From NCBI RefSeq assembly GCF_036711975.1, contig NC_091967.1:14756001-14820000 (forward strand): a DNA stretch of 64,000 nucleotides, in the 5' to 3' direction. Positions 11,061 through 23,600 of the stretch are shown here, one piece after another (the first letter of the stretch is position 1; every line of letters begins with the position of its first letter). The notes beneath the pieces were generated by a model. It made no database searches. It was not told the origin of the DNA and worked only from the letters and a program-made list of their open reading frames with translations. The translations under genes were made by a program, and so were the position numbers. The DNA comes from Onthophagus taurus. Lineage: Eukaryota; Arthropoda; Insecta; Coleoptera; Scarabaeidae.

Positions 11061-14000
11061 TGCATACAATTCGGCATCATCGACGTTCGTTACGTCGAAT
11101 TTTGGTGACAGAGCCAACAACGTTTTGGTTCAAGTTCAAACCGTTCACAAATAGATGCTTGCTGGCCGTCAAGTGAGGTTAAATCTGGTGCAAGAAGACG
11201 AAGCTCAACTCTTTCTTCTTCCTTTGTGCGTCCATTACTACATATGTTTTAGTAGCTACCAGTCTGACATTCATTGTATATATCTTAGCATTAGGTTTAT
11301 TCTTATGTCGTGTATGTTTTTCCCATAGCCTCGCGGATTCTGTCATTGGTAATTCTATGTTCCGTCGCTGGTTATTTGTAGTTCTAAATATTGCTGGTAT
11401 ATTTTATACACTTCCTATCCTTTAAGGCAAAGTCCTGCTGCTGTCCTCCCACACATATATACGCTGCTTTTTGTATATTACCTTCCAGACCCAATTTACT
11501 CTATTCCTCTATGAGCTTCCGTTATGTATTTCGTAGCTTGCTGATTCTGTGCAATTACTCTTTGGTGATTAGAAAAACATGGTGTGTAGATGATGCCGTC
11601 ATTTACCGGAATACTCATGCTTTAGGATCCTTATTGTTTTAGATTCATAGTATTAGATATATTTTGAACAATGCTGCGGATAGGCAGCACCACTGCTTGA
11701 GTTCATTCATTATCAATAGAAAATAAATTTTATAAAGCAGAAAACCATTTTTATCGCTTGTCTTTATAACATTTTTTACTGTGCTTAATTTAATGTGAAG
11801 TCGAGCTAACAAAATCTTATCCATGGCACTAAAGCATCGTCGATAAGCGTTTTTCGCCAATATTTTCGTGTTATCTTTGTGACCCGATATCTTGCTTTTC
11901 TCTCTCTCTGCTGTCAGACTCACAAATGAATTTCTTGTATTTTGTGAAACCTTGTTGCATTGTTGCAGTAGCAAATTAATCGCTTTAAAACCACCAGATA
12001 CAATTCAAATATTATTTGAATAGTCTGTTATTATGTAAACAGTTTTTAATGTTAAGATTCTTTCATTTACACTTTTTATTCAATAATACAGAGATTTGAA
12101 ACAATCTTTTCCTTTTATTTATCAATACAACTTTTATGCTGGCTGGAAAAGAATCTATAAACAGTCCCTTAAATACATACTATCATGATTCATGATATCG
12201 ATTCCTCGCATATACTGGAAACAATATCGAAACTGAACGGAACTGAACGGTTTGTTTTTTGTTATATCCTGTTATTTGTTTTATATCTATTATTGCAGAA
12301 CTCTCGCATGTTGAAATTGCGCACACTGTTAACTATTTTCATCGTGAAGCGGGTTTGATATCTTGCAATTCACGAATTCTCTGTAAATGTTTTTGGTAAA
12401 GTTGCTTTCGAGCTTTTACGGCCTGTAACGCAGGCCGTTTAAGTTGTAGGATATTTTAAAGTTTTCTTTTTTTTATTATGTGTGTTATCTTTTTAAAGTT
12501 ACGTCTGTTATTTTACACTTTTTTTGCGTAATTTGGTATTTTTCTTTTTTAACCTTTTCTATTTTTTTTTCTTCAATTTTTTAGTGATAATACAAAACGT
12601 AGCGATTTAAAAAGCGTAATTAATAATTTCGAACGCTACTAATAACGCGGTAAGAAATTCAACATCACACTTCACTGCGCGGGAATAATTTCTAAAAAGG
12701 TTCCGGAAGTAACATATCACTTAAAATTGACGACTTGTTTTCAACCCCAATGAAAAATGCCATAAAAGATTTTATCCCTTTCCAATTCGAAATAAAGTTG
12801 TTACAAATATTGTTAGAAATATGATAAAGTTTTATTGGATCCCATTACGAGAGTTACATATTCACCGAATTCTAGAAACTTTATTTTCATTTCCCTTGGC
12901 CACCCTTCCCAAGTTTCTATTAGAGTTTCAAGAGATTGTTTACACAGGAAAACTAATTAGTCCACTAATGGTTGTGTACCAGGAGAATTTATGTCTATAA
13001 ACCGAATCTCCGGTACACAAACTATCTTGTGGTATCAACAGATATATAGCTTTATTAACTTACTAGTTCACTGTATTACTGTGCATGAATTTATAGCAGT
13101 CGTATAAAATATACGTGATATATGTCGCAGACAAATAGTAATTTCTGGAAAATAACCTTTTTGTTGATTTAAGAACTCCTATTTTACCATTAGCAAATAG
13201 TCATTTAACTTAATAGTATTTACTTAAATATGTTTTAAAACTTTTTTTGAGACTTTACCACTTCAATCTTCTTGTAATCAAGCTTTATAGAACAAAACAA
13301 TTTGTTAAGTTAAAGAATTATGAGGAAGTGTCAGTTGTATCTTAAAACTTATGCTACACAACTGTTTTTGAAGCAATGAAACTGATTCAGGAAATTGAAG
13401 TACAACGAGATGGGCCGGTATGGCGTATAATAAAAACTTAATGCGTCTTTTACCGGAGTCATAAAAGTAACCATAAAGCGATTTATTTTGGGGAAAAATT
13501 ACAGCAACGGCGATAAAAACAGCAGCATTCGTTTTTAGGGAGATATGAAATTCTGAGCTGTAAAGTTGTCTTTGAGTGATTCCGGTTTCCGGTGGGGAAA
13601 AGTTGCATAATTTTAGAAATTTTTAGTTTAATGACAACGTTTGAAACATTCCAGGTGCGATTACTGCCTTTAAAGATAAAGTTGGATTATCTCCGATTGA
13701 AATACCGGCCTCATAAATAACGAGCTGAACCATCGAATATTTACGGTTACAACCAGTTTCTAATAAATAACGAATTACTGACATTTTCCGAATGTACGAG
13801 ATAGGATTTACAGATTTATATACATATATACCAATTTTGTACTGAAGACACCTTAAAATATGTCATGTTTTTACATTATTCAAGTTGCAAATGTTGTTAT
13901 GGCGCAAATATTTTGGGTGTTATTTTGTCAGTATGTTTTAGCTACCGATATAATGTAACATGTTGGTACCCGTATTAATTATGCGAGCTTTGTAACAACG

Positions 14001-16524
14001 GTGCCTTTGTTCATGTGTTAGTGTCAGGTTAGTAATTTCCTAGAGCGGCTAATAAATTAAAGGGGGAAAGACACAATTTAAATAGGGTGCCATAGTTTAG
14101 TTATACAACTCGGTTCATCTATGTCTTGAGTTTTCAAAATTATCCAATTGTGGAAGTGATAATTAAACAAGTTTCGAAGTATTCAGTTTGATCTCTTACT
14201 TCCACATTAACTATCAAAACTTAGTTCTTTGTAATAAGAAATTGGGGGAGGTATCTATAGATGACAGTAACTTCTATTGAATTAAGTTAGTTAACGACTA
14301 TACTGTTTATTAATGTACAACTAAAAAAGCTAATTACAACTTGTGCTAAAAAAATAACATTTCTTTGTACATATTTATTGACTGACACGATTTTCTTTGT
14401 ATTTTACTACGGCAATATTGATGTGGCTGAGAAGTTTTCGGACAACAGTAATTGAAATTCCCCATTTTAATTAAAAGCCGCTGACACTGGATTTTGTCGT
14501 TGTGACAATAAAGTGCGACCGAGATTTGTAAATGTACAACGGCGTATCAGATTCGAATAGCGCCAAATTTTACAGTTTTCAATGTTATTTTTGTTCGATG
14601 TCTGTTAACAATAGGTATTCGTGCGAATCATGATTTTTCATTGTACCTACTCTGTTCAACGAACGTGACATCGACGGTGTGTTTTCTGCTCATTGTTTCT
14701 GTAAGTGGGGCAAAGCAGATAGTGTATATATAGAATATCAATCATGGTGGTTTATATAAGTCATGCAATTAGAACCAATTACTTGAATTACTAATATATT
14801 ATATTCAAATATAGATAATATTTTGAATTCTTAGACTTACGAAGCGAATAATTGTTTCATTTATCTTTAGATATGATAAATATTATAATATGTATAGTCT
14901 GAATATTAACAATATGTCTAACGACTATGTATACCAAGCGATCTGCTCTAAGCTTAGGGAATTTCGTCGTATGTAGACCAGACTTAATTACATAACCACT
15001 GATTAGATATGCTTTGAGGGAACATTTCGGAGATATAACGGATAGAGCAACGCTATAATAGATTTTATGGAAAGATTAAAATTAATCAAATCCACCACTT
15101 ACATTACCGATACATACAAAACAACCCAAATCTTTAAACGAACCTTACAACATTGTCATTAAAAATCAGCGTTAGAAAATCTCTGAAATAGAAGTGTTAA
15201 CGCAAATGAATTACCGACATTGGAATAAGCAAACTAATTCTTCCAAATACTAAATTAACCTTAATGACTTCTCGGCGGAACAAACAACCAATTAACCCCG
15301 ATTACCGTAATTAACGCCTATTATCAAACAATCATTACGCATCGACAGATCACGCTCAAAATGAATTCCCGTCATAATCGATACTGATAAAGTCGTTACC
15401 TCAGCAATAGCAATGTCTTTTGAAAAAATGTTTGACGTTTCGGATGCTTCTTCCGGAACAAGTTCGTAGTTTACTGCGAAGAAGAATACTGGTGCTGATT
15501 AAAAAAACAATACATGGAGGGTCAGATATAACAAGGAATTGTGTCAACTCCTCCTAGAAACCTTCTCATGCAGTTCATCAGACTCAATCCGAAATTCACT
15601 TCGAACTAGACGAGAGGAAATATAACACCAAAATATAGTTACTTCTTTATTGGCATACAACAGCGTACAATCAAGTATATGTATAATTCACGCCATTTCA
15701 AGTATAACTAGAACAAACCCTTGATTTACGACAAAATGTAGAAGAGAATCTGGTAACGTAATTAATACTAAAAATCGAAGAAAAATATCAACCATACCTA
15801 AGATCCACCAATTCCAAAATTACAACAATGAATAATGACAAAATACAATGAATTATAAAGCAGTCTATAAAACAAGCAAAACCACAACGTAAAATTGAAA
15901 AAGAAAACTACTGAATTATTGAAGCCTACCACATATTCGCTACTACATCAATCTGACCCAACCTATAACAATCAATAAAAAAAATAGAGATAGTATAAAT
16001 ACGATTGAAAATTATCTAAAAATAATATCAAGCAACATCTCATTATTCTTGTTAAATTAGTAGCAAAACAGTAGTAACAATAAATAAAGAAATCAAAAAA
16101 ACACTTAACGCTTTACACTCCAGGACCAAAAGAAAACTAGTCAATGGTAACGGAGTTGCAATAAAATCTCTCTCTACAACAGTAAACGCAAGCGATAAGG
16201 AATACACAAACAAGTGTCTGAACCTAATAAGGAACGAAATATTATTGGAACACTATATAAATGATGAACTTACTGAGAGATAAAATTCTCTTCTACCCTC
16301 AACTAACATTAAATAGAATAGAAAAATCACAAATGGGACTAGTATTTTCAAAATACACATCACCATAATTTTCAACCCTTATGACCATGTGTATTCAGCG
16401 TTTTAAGAAAATAAAACTTTTATGTCTACACTTCCATATTACATATTCAACGAAAAATATGGATAAAAGTCAAACAAAACGGCGAAGTAGTGGAAAATCA
16501 ATATCTAATTCCAAAACAACCAAA
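11061..16524. other. Gene-free stretch with minor motifs
   Basis: No supportable gene. The 83-codon plus run at 11391-11642 and the 109-codon minus run at 11974-11645 show no family motif. Around 15430-15456 the minus strand reads GGAAGAAGCATCCGAAACGT, which resembles a decayed Penelope-type terminal hammerhead (core CTGANGA ... GAAAC with the U4 position changed). The surrounding 15.4-16.4 kb is A-rich on the plus strand and full of stops. Confidence 0.3.
12418..12438. other. Perfect 8-bp-stem hairpin
   Basis: ACGGCCTG (12418-12425) and CAGGCCGT (12431-12438) form a perfect, GC-rich 8-bp inverted repeat around TAACG, followed by a T-rich tract. It stands out against the AT-rich background. 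It does not match the histone 3' stem-loop consensus, and no gene is adjacent. Confidence 0.4.
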
Positions 16525-16600
16525 ACCGTGTATCATGAACGAATTGTGATATCATGATGAAATTAAAAACATTTTAAAGCAAATTTAATAATATATCAAT
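16525..16600 (+). repeat. Dispersed repeat copy (ATATCAT-ATG family)
   Basis: The stretch around GAACGAATTGTGATATCATG, followed by ATGAAAT and CATTTTAAAGCAAATTT, matches three copies at 54501-54555, 54669-54731 and 55127-55180, 38 kb away. This marks it as an interspersed repeat of unknown class. No terminal repeats or target duplication could be defined. Confidence 0.55.
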
Positions 16601-19600
16601 GTGGTGTAAATTATTTTATATTTTCCATACGCTTTATTTTTATGATTTTTTAAAGACAACTGCACATATTTTATTGCCATAGATTTGAATATGATATTGT
16701 CTTTTCGGCAACCTGTATCAAAATTGCAAGTCGCCCTAGGATTCTTTACAGAATTCAACTTTAAACAGTATTAATAACCAATTATAATCTTTAAGTCCGA
16801 ATTTGTAGATGTAACAAATAACCTTCAACATAGTTATTTTTACTGATCTTTGGTAATTTTAAAACTTAAATTATATTTATAACAAAGTTAAATAAAGGAA
16901 CTAAAAAACATGTTTTAAAAACAGTTTAATACGTGACCGCGGAGAGTTTTTGATAGACGAGCTTGTCAAGTACCCTATTTTAGTGATTTAGCACTTTTAG
17001 GCTAAGAAAGTTGTTTGCGTTCCCCTTAATCTTTTTAAAGTTTTAATGGTTCTCGACGTTGACTTAGAAAGTAGAAAACAAATAGTAGGACTTTGTTCTG
17101 TTTCGGAAGGAGTTCAAATAATTTGTTTAAAATATGAAAACGAACTCCGTTTTTGAATAGAATAGTCTCATGAATAGCAATAAAAACTTAATGTTCTGTA
17201 GTTACGTTACTTTTCAGTCTAGAAGCCGCGAAATCGCAAAAGTTTCAAGACTGATTTATACGATTAACATTAACATTTTCTGACTAAACTTCGTTAAAGT
17301 TCTATATTACTTTTTTGTGTGGTGATTAGTATAGTAACTGTTCTGGACAATTTTCCTTTCGGTGTTATTACAAACTTTGATATTAATTAAGAATTTTCTT
17401 GTGACTAAAACTTCCAATAACTACTAAATACTGTGGTTTAATAGTCTCTCCAACTTCTTAATACCTTTCCCTTAATATCCTTCTTATAAACAAGTTCTTA
17501 TAAGATTTAGACCAAAACTAACGAAAAGAAAATTCAATATTATTGGATGATAAGAGTAAATCGTTATTATCTTTATTTTTATCTTTTTTATTATATGTAG
17601 CAATTAAGTATAATTATCATTTTAATTAGATGTTAATCATCAAATTTTACCAAATAATTTAACAGTTTGAAAAATATGCTCTAAATCAGTAATTATAACA
17701 AATCGGTAATACTAATCGAACAAATAGCCCACAGGAATATAAATTAATTAACCCCTCTATAAATTTCAATAGTAAATTTTCTCGAATTTCCTGGAAAATC
17801 GTAATTTGACATTACCCAACCATTTAATTTCCTAACTAAAGACACATTTTCGACGCGACAAACGACAACAGTGTTCGTTTACAAGGAGAATTAATTAGGT
17901 CAGTCGCGTCGTTCTAATGAAGATTTATGTGAACGTCGTATTTGCTATGCTCAAATTCTGTTCGGCAGTTAATAATTGCGGCGATCTTTTGGAAGAGACC
18001 AACGTTCCTTTAACTGTCGTTTTTTTTCGTCGTATTTGCTAACATATACACGATCCCAAACGAAATATATCTCTGTCTCGCCCTTAGGGGAAAGCTTTGT
18101 GCCTCAAAGGAAACTGTCTGTTTATTTGTCGCTCTGTTGAAGCTTTCAAACAAGTTTTCGATGTCTGTTTTGTTTTCTCCTTTTTCGATTTTTAGTAAAC
18201 ATAAAAAGTTTATTTTCTTGTGGGATAGAGTAATGAATTTCATCGGAGCATTTTAAACGAATTCCTCATTGTGTTCTGTTGCACCTAATAAAAATTCTAC
18301 TACTAGTACTTTCCGATGGATGTTTTGAGTGAACGAAGAATTTTTTTATTTGCTCTTTTAATTTACAAAAATGCATTTTTCAAATGTACATTGATTACAC
18401 GAAAAAGTAAGTGTGACAACCAAAAATGTATCCGGAAATAACTCATTTTTTTGTGTAATAGACCTCGTCAATTGTGACATGTAATAGCTTTGAAATATGC
18501 ATCGGAAATACTACGGATGATTGACAATATTTGATTTATAACTCGCACTGTATCAATAACAGTATTGTAGGTTTTGATGGATTTCTCTTTTATCTACAAA
18601 ACAACCACCTCAAAAATACATTTCAAAGATTTTTAAGTTTTAGTTAATAACAATGTATAATAATTATTAATTAAACAGTACTTATTGATAAAATGCAACA
18701 TTTCGAACATCCTGAATGTTCAATTACCCATCGGTTATATGTGTGATTTGGGCTGAATGAGACAAGTAGCGCGTGCAACTGGTACTTTGACGCTTTAAAA
18801 CGAAGCAAAGCGTGCTTCCGATTTCGCACCATACGAGTTTGTAATCGAATCGAAGCACTTCCTGCATTGAAATGAGAAGCTTAGTTCCTGTGTTACACTA
18901 CTAACTTTAAATTCGAAATACATTTAGGTAATAAAGTGACAATAAAATTCTTAATTAATGTTAAATAGATTCACAGTTTAATAGTACATTTTTAAAACTT
19001 TCGGTAACCTTTCCATTACGAAAACAAATTTAGATCGTCGTAAATTTTAACTCACTTTTATCTTTAAGACCAATAAAAACCTTATGTTGAAGATGCTATC
19101 TAAGAAACTTCGATAACCTTAAAGAGAGCCTGTAAAAGTACAGTAATTGTGATAGTAATTTTCTTCTTATTTAATTTAGAGGCTCTTTTAATAGACTCTT
19201 ACATCAAAATTTTCAGTTAATAACTCAATTTTTCAAGTAGATATTGAAAGCGAGCTTTTCGGCAATGAAAGCTAAAGTTTGCTTAAATTTCGTAAGGTCT
19301 TATATTAAATGCGTTTCCATTCATGTCAACTTCAAGGAAAAACTCTTAGAAATACCGTTGGTAAGGCGAGTGGAACGTTGCGTGCTTTCAAACTTCAAAT
19401 CTCGTCGTGCTTAAGGGTCGTTAACCTAAACTCACGTTCATGTGGAGGAGGAAAGTTTTATATTACATGAAGGAATATATCCGGTGGCTCAGAGCGTCCA
19501 TTTACCGAAACGCTTTCAGCTCGGACCTCATAATTCACTGCATTCTCTGAAAATGCGATGCTTGTCAACCCACTAAATAATCATTCTTGTGTTAAATATT

Positions 19601-19849
19601 AATATAATATAAAGAGGTACTATTTCAACAATCTCTAGTAAAACAAATAGTCTTGTAATTTCTAATTACCTCCATAATTTCAATTCACTCTATTTTATGG
19701 TATATTCAACGGTATTTCGTCTCTATTAAATTTTTACGTTTCCATCAGCTCCACGGTAAAGAGAAGTTTGCTGTCATGTGGCGTTTTACTACCAAACTCA
19801 CGATGGGCAATGTAGAAACACTTGGGATCTAAGATGCAATACTGTGGGA
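16601..19849. other. Gene-free stretch
   Basis: AT-rich sequence without a convincing gene. The regions 18720-18900 and 19320-19560 are somewhat GC-richer and could be conserved noncoding DNA, but nothing in them is diagnostic. The 77-codon minus run at 18243-18010 has no motif. Confidence 0.3.
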
Positions 19850-20455
19850 AGGACTTAAAAAGAAAATGAAAAAAAATATGAAATAAAAGAAAATTTGTTA
19901 TGTATATAAAAAAACCACAAGAAAAAAGAACAAAAATCTATAATAGAGAAAGCCGTCAATGGTTTCCAGGTTTGGGTTGGCTAGTATTTGGATGAAATAA
20001 AGCTAGAAATAAGCTAGGTATTAGACGATCATAGAAAATCCAAAAGACTAAGAAAGTATTGACAGTAATATTGAAGGAGACAGAAAGACTCAGAAATAGG
20101 CTAGAAATACAGAATAATGACTAGTAAGAGAATTAAATTAAAATATAGAAACCAGAAAAAAAAGTTGGCATAAACAAACTAGAAACATAGTAACATAACA
20201 AAATCCAGAAAGATATCGTATAAAAGAAAAAGGGAAGCCTGACCGAAGAGAACGAGATTCTATACTTGAAGAAAAAAAATCAGAAGATAGTGTGAACAAC
20301 ATGAAATGACGCAGAAATGCAGAAAGAAAGCATACACTAGATACACTAGATCACATAAAAGAAAAATAGAAGCCATAAATAAGCTAGAAACGCTAAAATC
20401 ACAAAAGAAGTAGGATGATACCAGATAAAAAGTGATTACACTCCATAGGTTGATA
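19850..20455 (+). other. Strand-asymmetric purine-rich tract
   Basis: For about 600 bases the plus strand is dominated by A and G, with recurrent words such as AGCTAGAAA, ACTAGAAAC, AGAAAGA and CAGAAA. Stops occur in every frame, so it is not coding. It may be a decayed low-complexity repeat or a transcribed noncoding segment. The sequence alone does not decide. Confidence 0.35.
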
Positions 20456-20514
20456 CAGCACACGGAAACATTTAAAATATTGTTGTGCGGAGAAATTTTA
20501 ATATTCCCTGAATG

Positions 20515-20600
20515 TTATCCGTCTTCCACTGATGAGTCGGTGGTCTGAATGAGTTGACGAAACCGCATGCACGCATTAAGTGTATATTACATGGGATAAT
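20515..20600 (+). other. Hammerhead-like core without a closed cleavage site
   Basis: CTGATGA at 20529-20535 is followed by GTC, a 17-base loop, GAC and GAAA (20559-20562). This is the spacing and base identity of a hammerhead catalytic core with a 3-bp stem II, extendable by two G-U pairs. TTATC and CCA upstream can pair with TGG and GATAA at 20592-20599 as a bulged stem I. However, the bases expected at the cleavage site (U then H beside a closed stem III) are not present, so any ribozyme here is probably decayed. Confidence 0.35.
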
Positions 20601-23600
20601 GTAAACAATACGATACTATTTTAGCAACAGGTGGTATAATTCCCAGTATTTGAAGGATGAAATGGATATCTACTTCTGTGGATTTATTTATGTGACTTGT
20701 TTCCAAGTGAAGCGACTACAAAATGAGCAAATCAAAAATTTCAAGTCTAGTGGCGTCAGTATTTTAAAAAAACCTATGTAAAGAAAAACGAAAACTGCAC
20801 ACTTAGTAAATACCGCCATTTGATATACATATAAAACTGAACTTAAGGGATGTATGCAAGCCAGGGATTCAATTCATAGATGAAAGATTGGTATCTGCAG
20901 ATTGTGCAAGAAGGAGAATATTGCTTTTACTGTAAAGCAGGTCTACGAATACAAAATTGCCATAAATGTCTGTAAATTTTGAGAAAACGTTACTTTTATT
21001 GAGGTTAAAACAATGTAAGCAACGTTTACACCATTAAATAATTTTGATTAGATTTCTTTTTGTAAAATATCCCCATGAATAAACGAGCAATTATCTCTAT
21101 AGAGTTGCGGACACGCCAACGCAAGCCTTTAATCTCTATCCTGTACTCTGATATCTTTGAACAGTGTTAATAGACTCCCACTAATTATCGCACTTCACAC
21201 TAACAGTTGTTCACTTATATCCTATCTTTTTCCAAGTTGTCATCCATTAAATTGGGCTATTTTGTCTGATACTTGTATTTTACAAAATCCATAATTTGTG
21301 AGATTTGTATGCGTAATGAATACTACGAGATTTTATGAAGCTGTAAGTAAAGAAAATAAATTTTAGAAAGGGCTGATGTTATTTTATGGTATATCCAAAT
21401 CGTATGAGGTTTTTAGTTGGATTTGGACCGCTACAATTCGATATAGCCAAAGTAGTGAGTCTTAATAATTATTAGAAATTAGAGATAGAATTATTATACC
21501 TAATAGAATAAAATAAACATAATTATTTTATGTTAACATTTAAACATTAACCTTTTATTGAACTGAATAATAATAGTATTGTTGCCGCAAAATAACAACA
21601 TGTGTGACATGTGCACTTGTAATAGAGCTATAAGCATGGAAATAGCACATACCATACGGTAGGTAAGATAAACAGTACAGTGTAACCGCGAACATGTCCT
21701 TATTAGAATTTAAATTGCCTGGAATATACACCGTACGGAATATGCACCAGATGGGACAACCATTTAGTCTGTAGTGTACATCTCCATAGACATCAAACGC
21801 TCCTAAATTATAGTTTTCCTCAAAAAATAATTTTTACTATAAAATAGACAGTCTTGAATTTAAATCTAGGATACGTTGGTTAAAATATTATTTTTTTAAT
21901 TAAGTTTCTATTGTATTTGTCTTCATATAACTCTGCATTTGTCGACTATATGCTAATACTGCAAATAATTGATTTTATGCGTGCGTCGTGACTGGTAGCG
22001 AAATACACTGATTTATCATCGAATGGAAATCAGTGTTTGTCGTGTTTACTTAATCGACACGGTGACACTGGGATTTAAATATTTTTGCTACGACAAGCCT
22101 TCGTATATGTGCACAATTGTTATAAACAAAACTGTAGCTGCCATCAGATTTTAAATTAAATTTGTTAGCAAGAATTTCATCAAAGATTTAAATTACTAGA
22201 GCAATTTACCTTAAGACTTGTGATTTTTAGTAGAAACTCCATTAGCTATGAGGTGCTTCGAAACTTTAAGGATTCATTAAACAACGGTTTCTCTTTCATG
22301 TAATTCAACTATGAAGCATGACGCCCATAAAACTATTTAATTAAAATTATCAGCTAACCCAAAACTAATTTATTTATATAGTTTCAAAATCTATATAACG
22401 AGTGAATGTGTGTTTAATCACCCAAATTAAATTCTAAAGGGAACAATAAAAGAGAAAATCGGATTGGGTACGGATTTTTTAGGAAACCCGCACTTTTTTC
22501 CCCTGAAATTGAATCAATTTACTCAAAGGACTTATTCAATGAACTTAAAAGGCAGGTGAGTGTTCAATGAACTCACCTCTACTTCTTTTCACACCCACTC
22601 AATGAAAGACAGTTTCTATAGACTAATTTAGATGCAACAATTCAAATTTTAATCGATTTTGCTTCGCTATAAAATGCATCTGACATGTTAATTTACATTT
22701 GCAGTTACAATATAGCAAATTATGAAATGTGGAAAGTCATAAATCACACAGGTACATTGCAGCAAGCATAAAGAGTTATTGTGAAATAGTTTATATACCC
22801 ACAATAATTACTGTTACATTAACAATAAAATAACACATGCACATAAATATTATCTATTATGTTTGGAATGTTTTTTAATTAAAAATCAATCAAACCGGTT
22901 GTGTTGGTGACAATTTTAATTCATCACCGTAATTTTGAATAATAAATAATTTTTAATAAACAATAATAATTTGGTATTCCATTCTCGTGTCGATTAAAAT
23001 TATTAATTTTATTGGAACTATTTAATATCTAGTATTAAATTGATTTCATGTGGAAAAATCTAGTATCTAGTATTTCCTCAAGTTATTCCTCTGTGTGTTA
23101 ACAGTTCATTACCATCATTTACGGTATCTCCATCCGATCCCTACAATCCCAATCCAATGTAGACGCTGTACGAAATGCGGTATCAGCTTGTTCCGCATTA
23201 TAAATCACTAACCGTCCTCACCAACAAACCCTACAATATATTGATTTCGCTGCTTGTCTACCGTAAAAGAAAGGACCATTTTTTCCGCTAGTTTACGATT
23301 CTTCAACATTCCCCTTTTATACTTCCTCACTAAATTCTACCGGCTGGGTTCTCATGATGTGCCTTTAAATAGAACTAATTGGTCGTAGTACTTCGTCCGC
23401 TTTACTACATTCTCTAATAATAATAATAATAAACTTTACACCTTCCTGCTCAAGTATCCTAACCACAATCCCGCACCGAAATTTGATACCTTATTATAGC
23501 ATCTATATTTATCTTTAAACATTATAAAACTCGTTCAGCGCGACCCAATAACCCAATTTACTAAACGAAGAAAATTTATAATAAAATAAGCAGTAAAACT

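Noticed and set aside
12418-12438. Histone-type 3' stem-loop
   Set aside because: The loop and stem sequence do not match the histone stem-loop consensus, and no histone gene is nearby.
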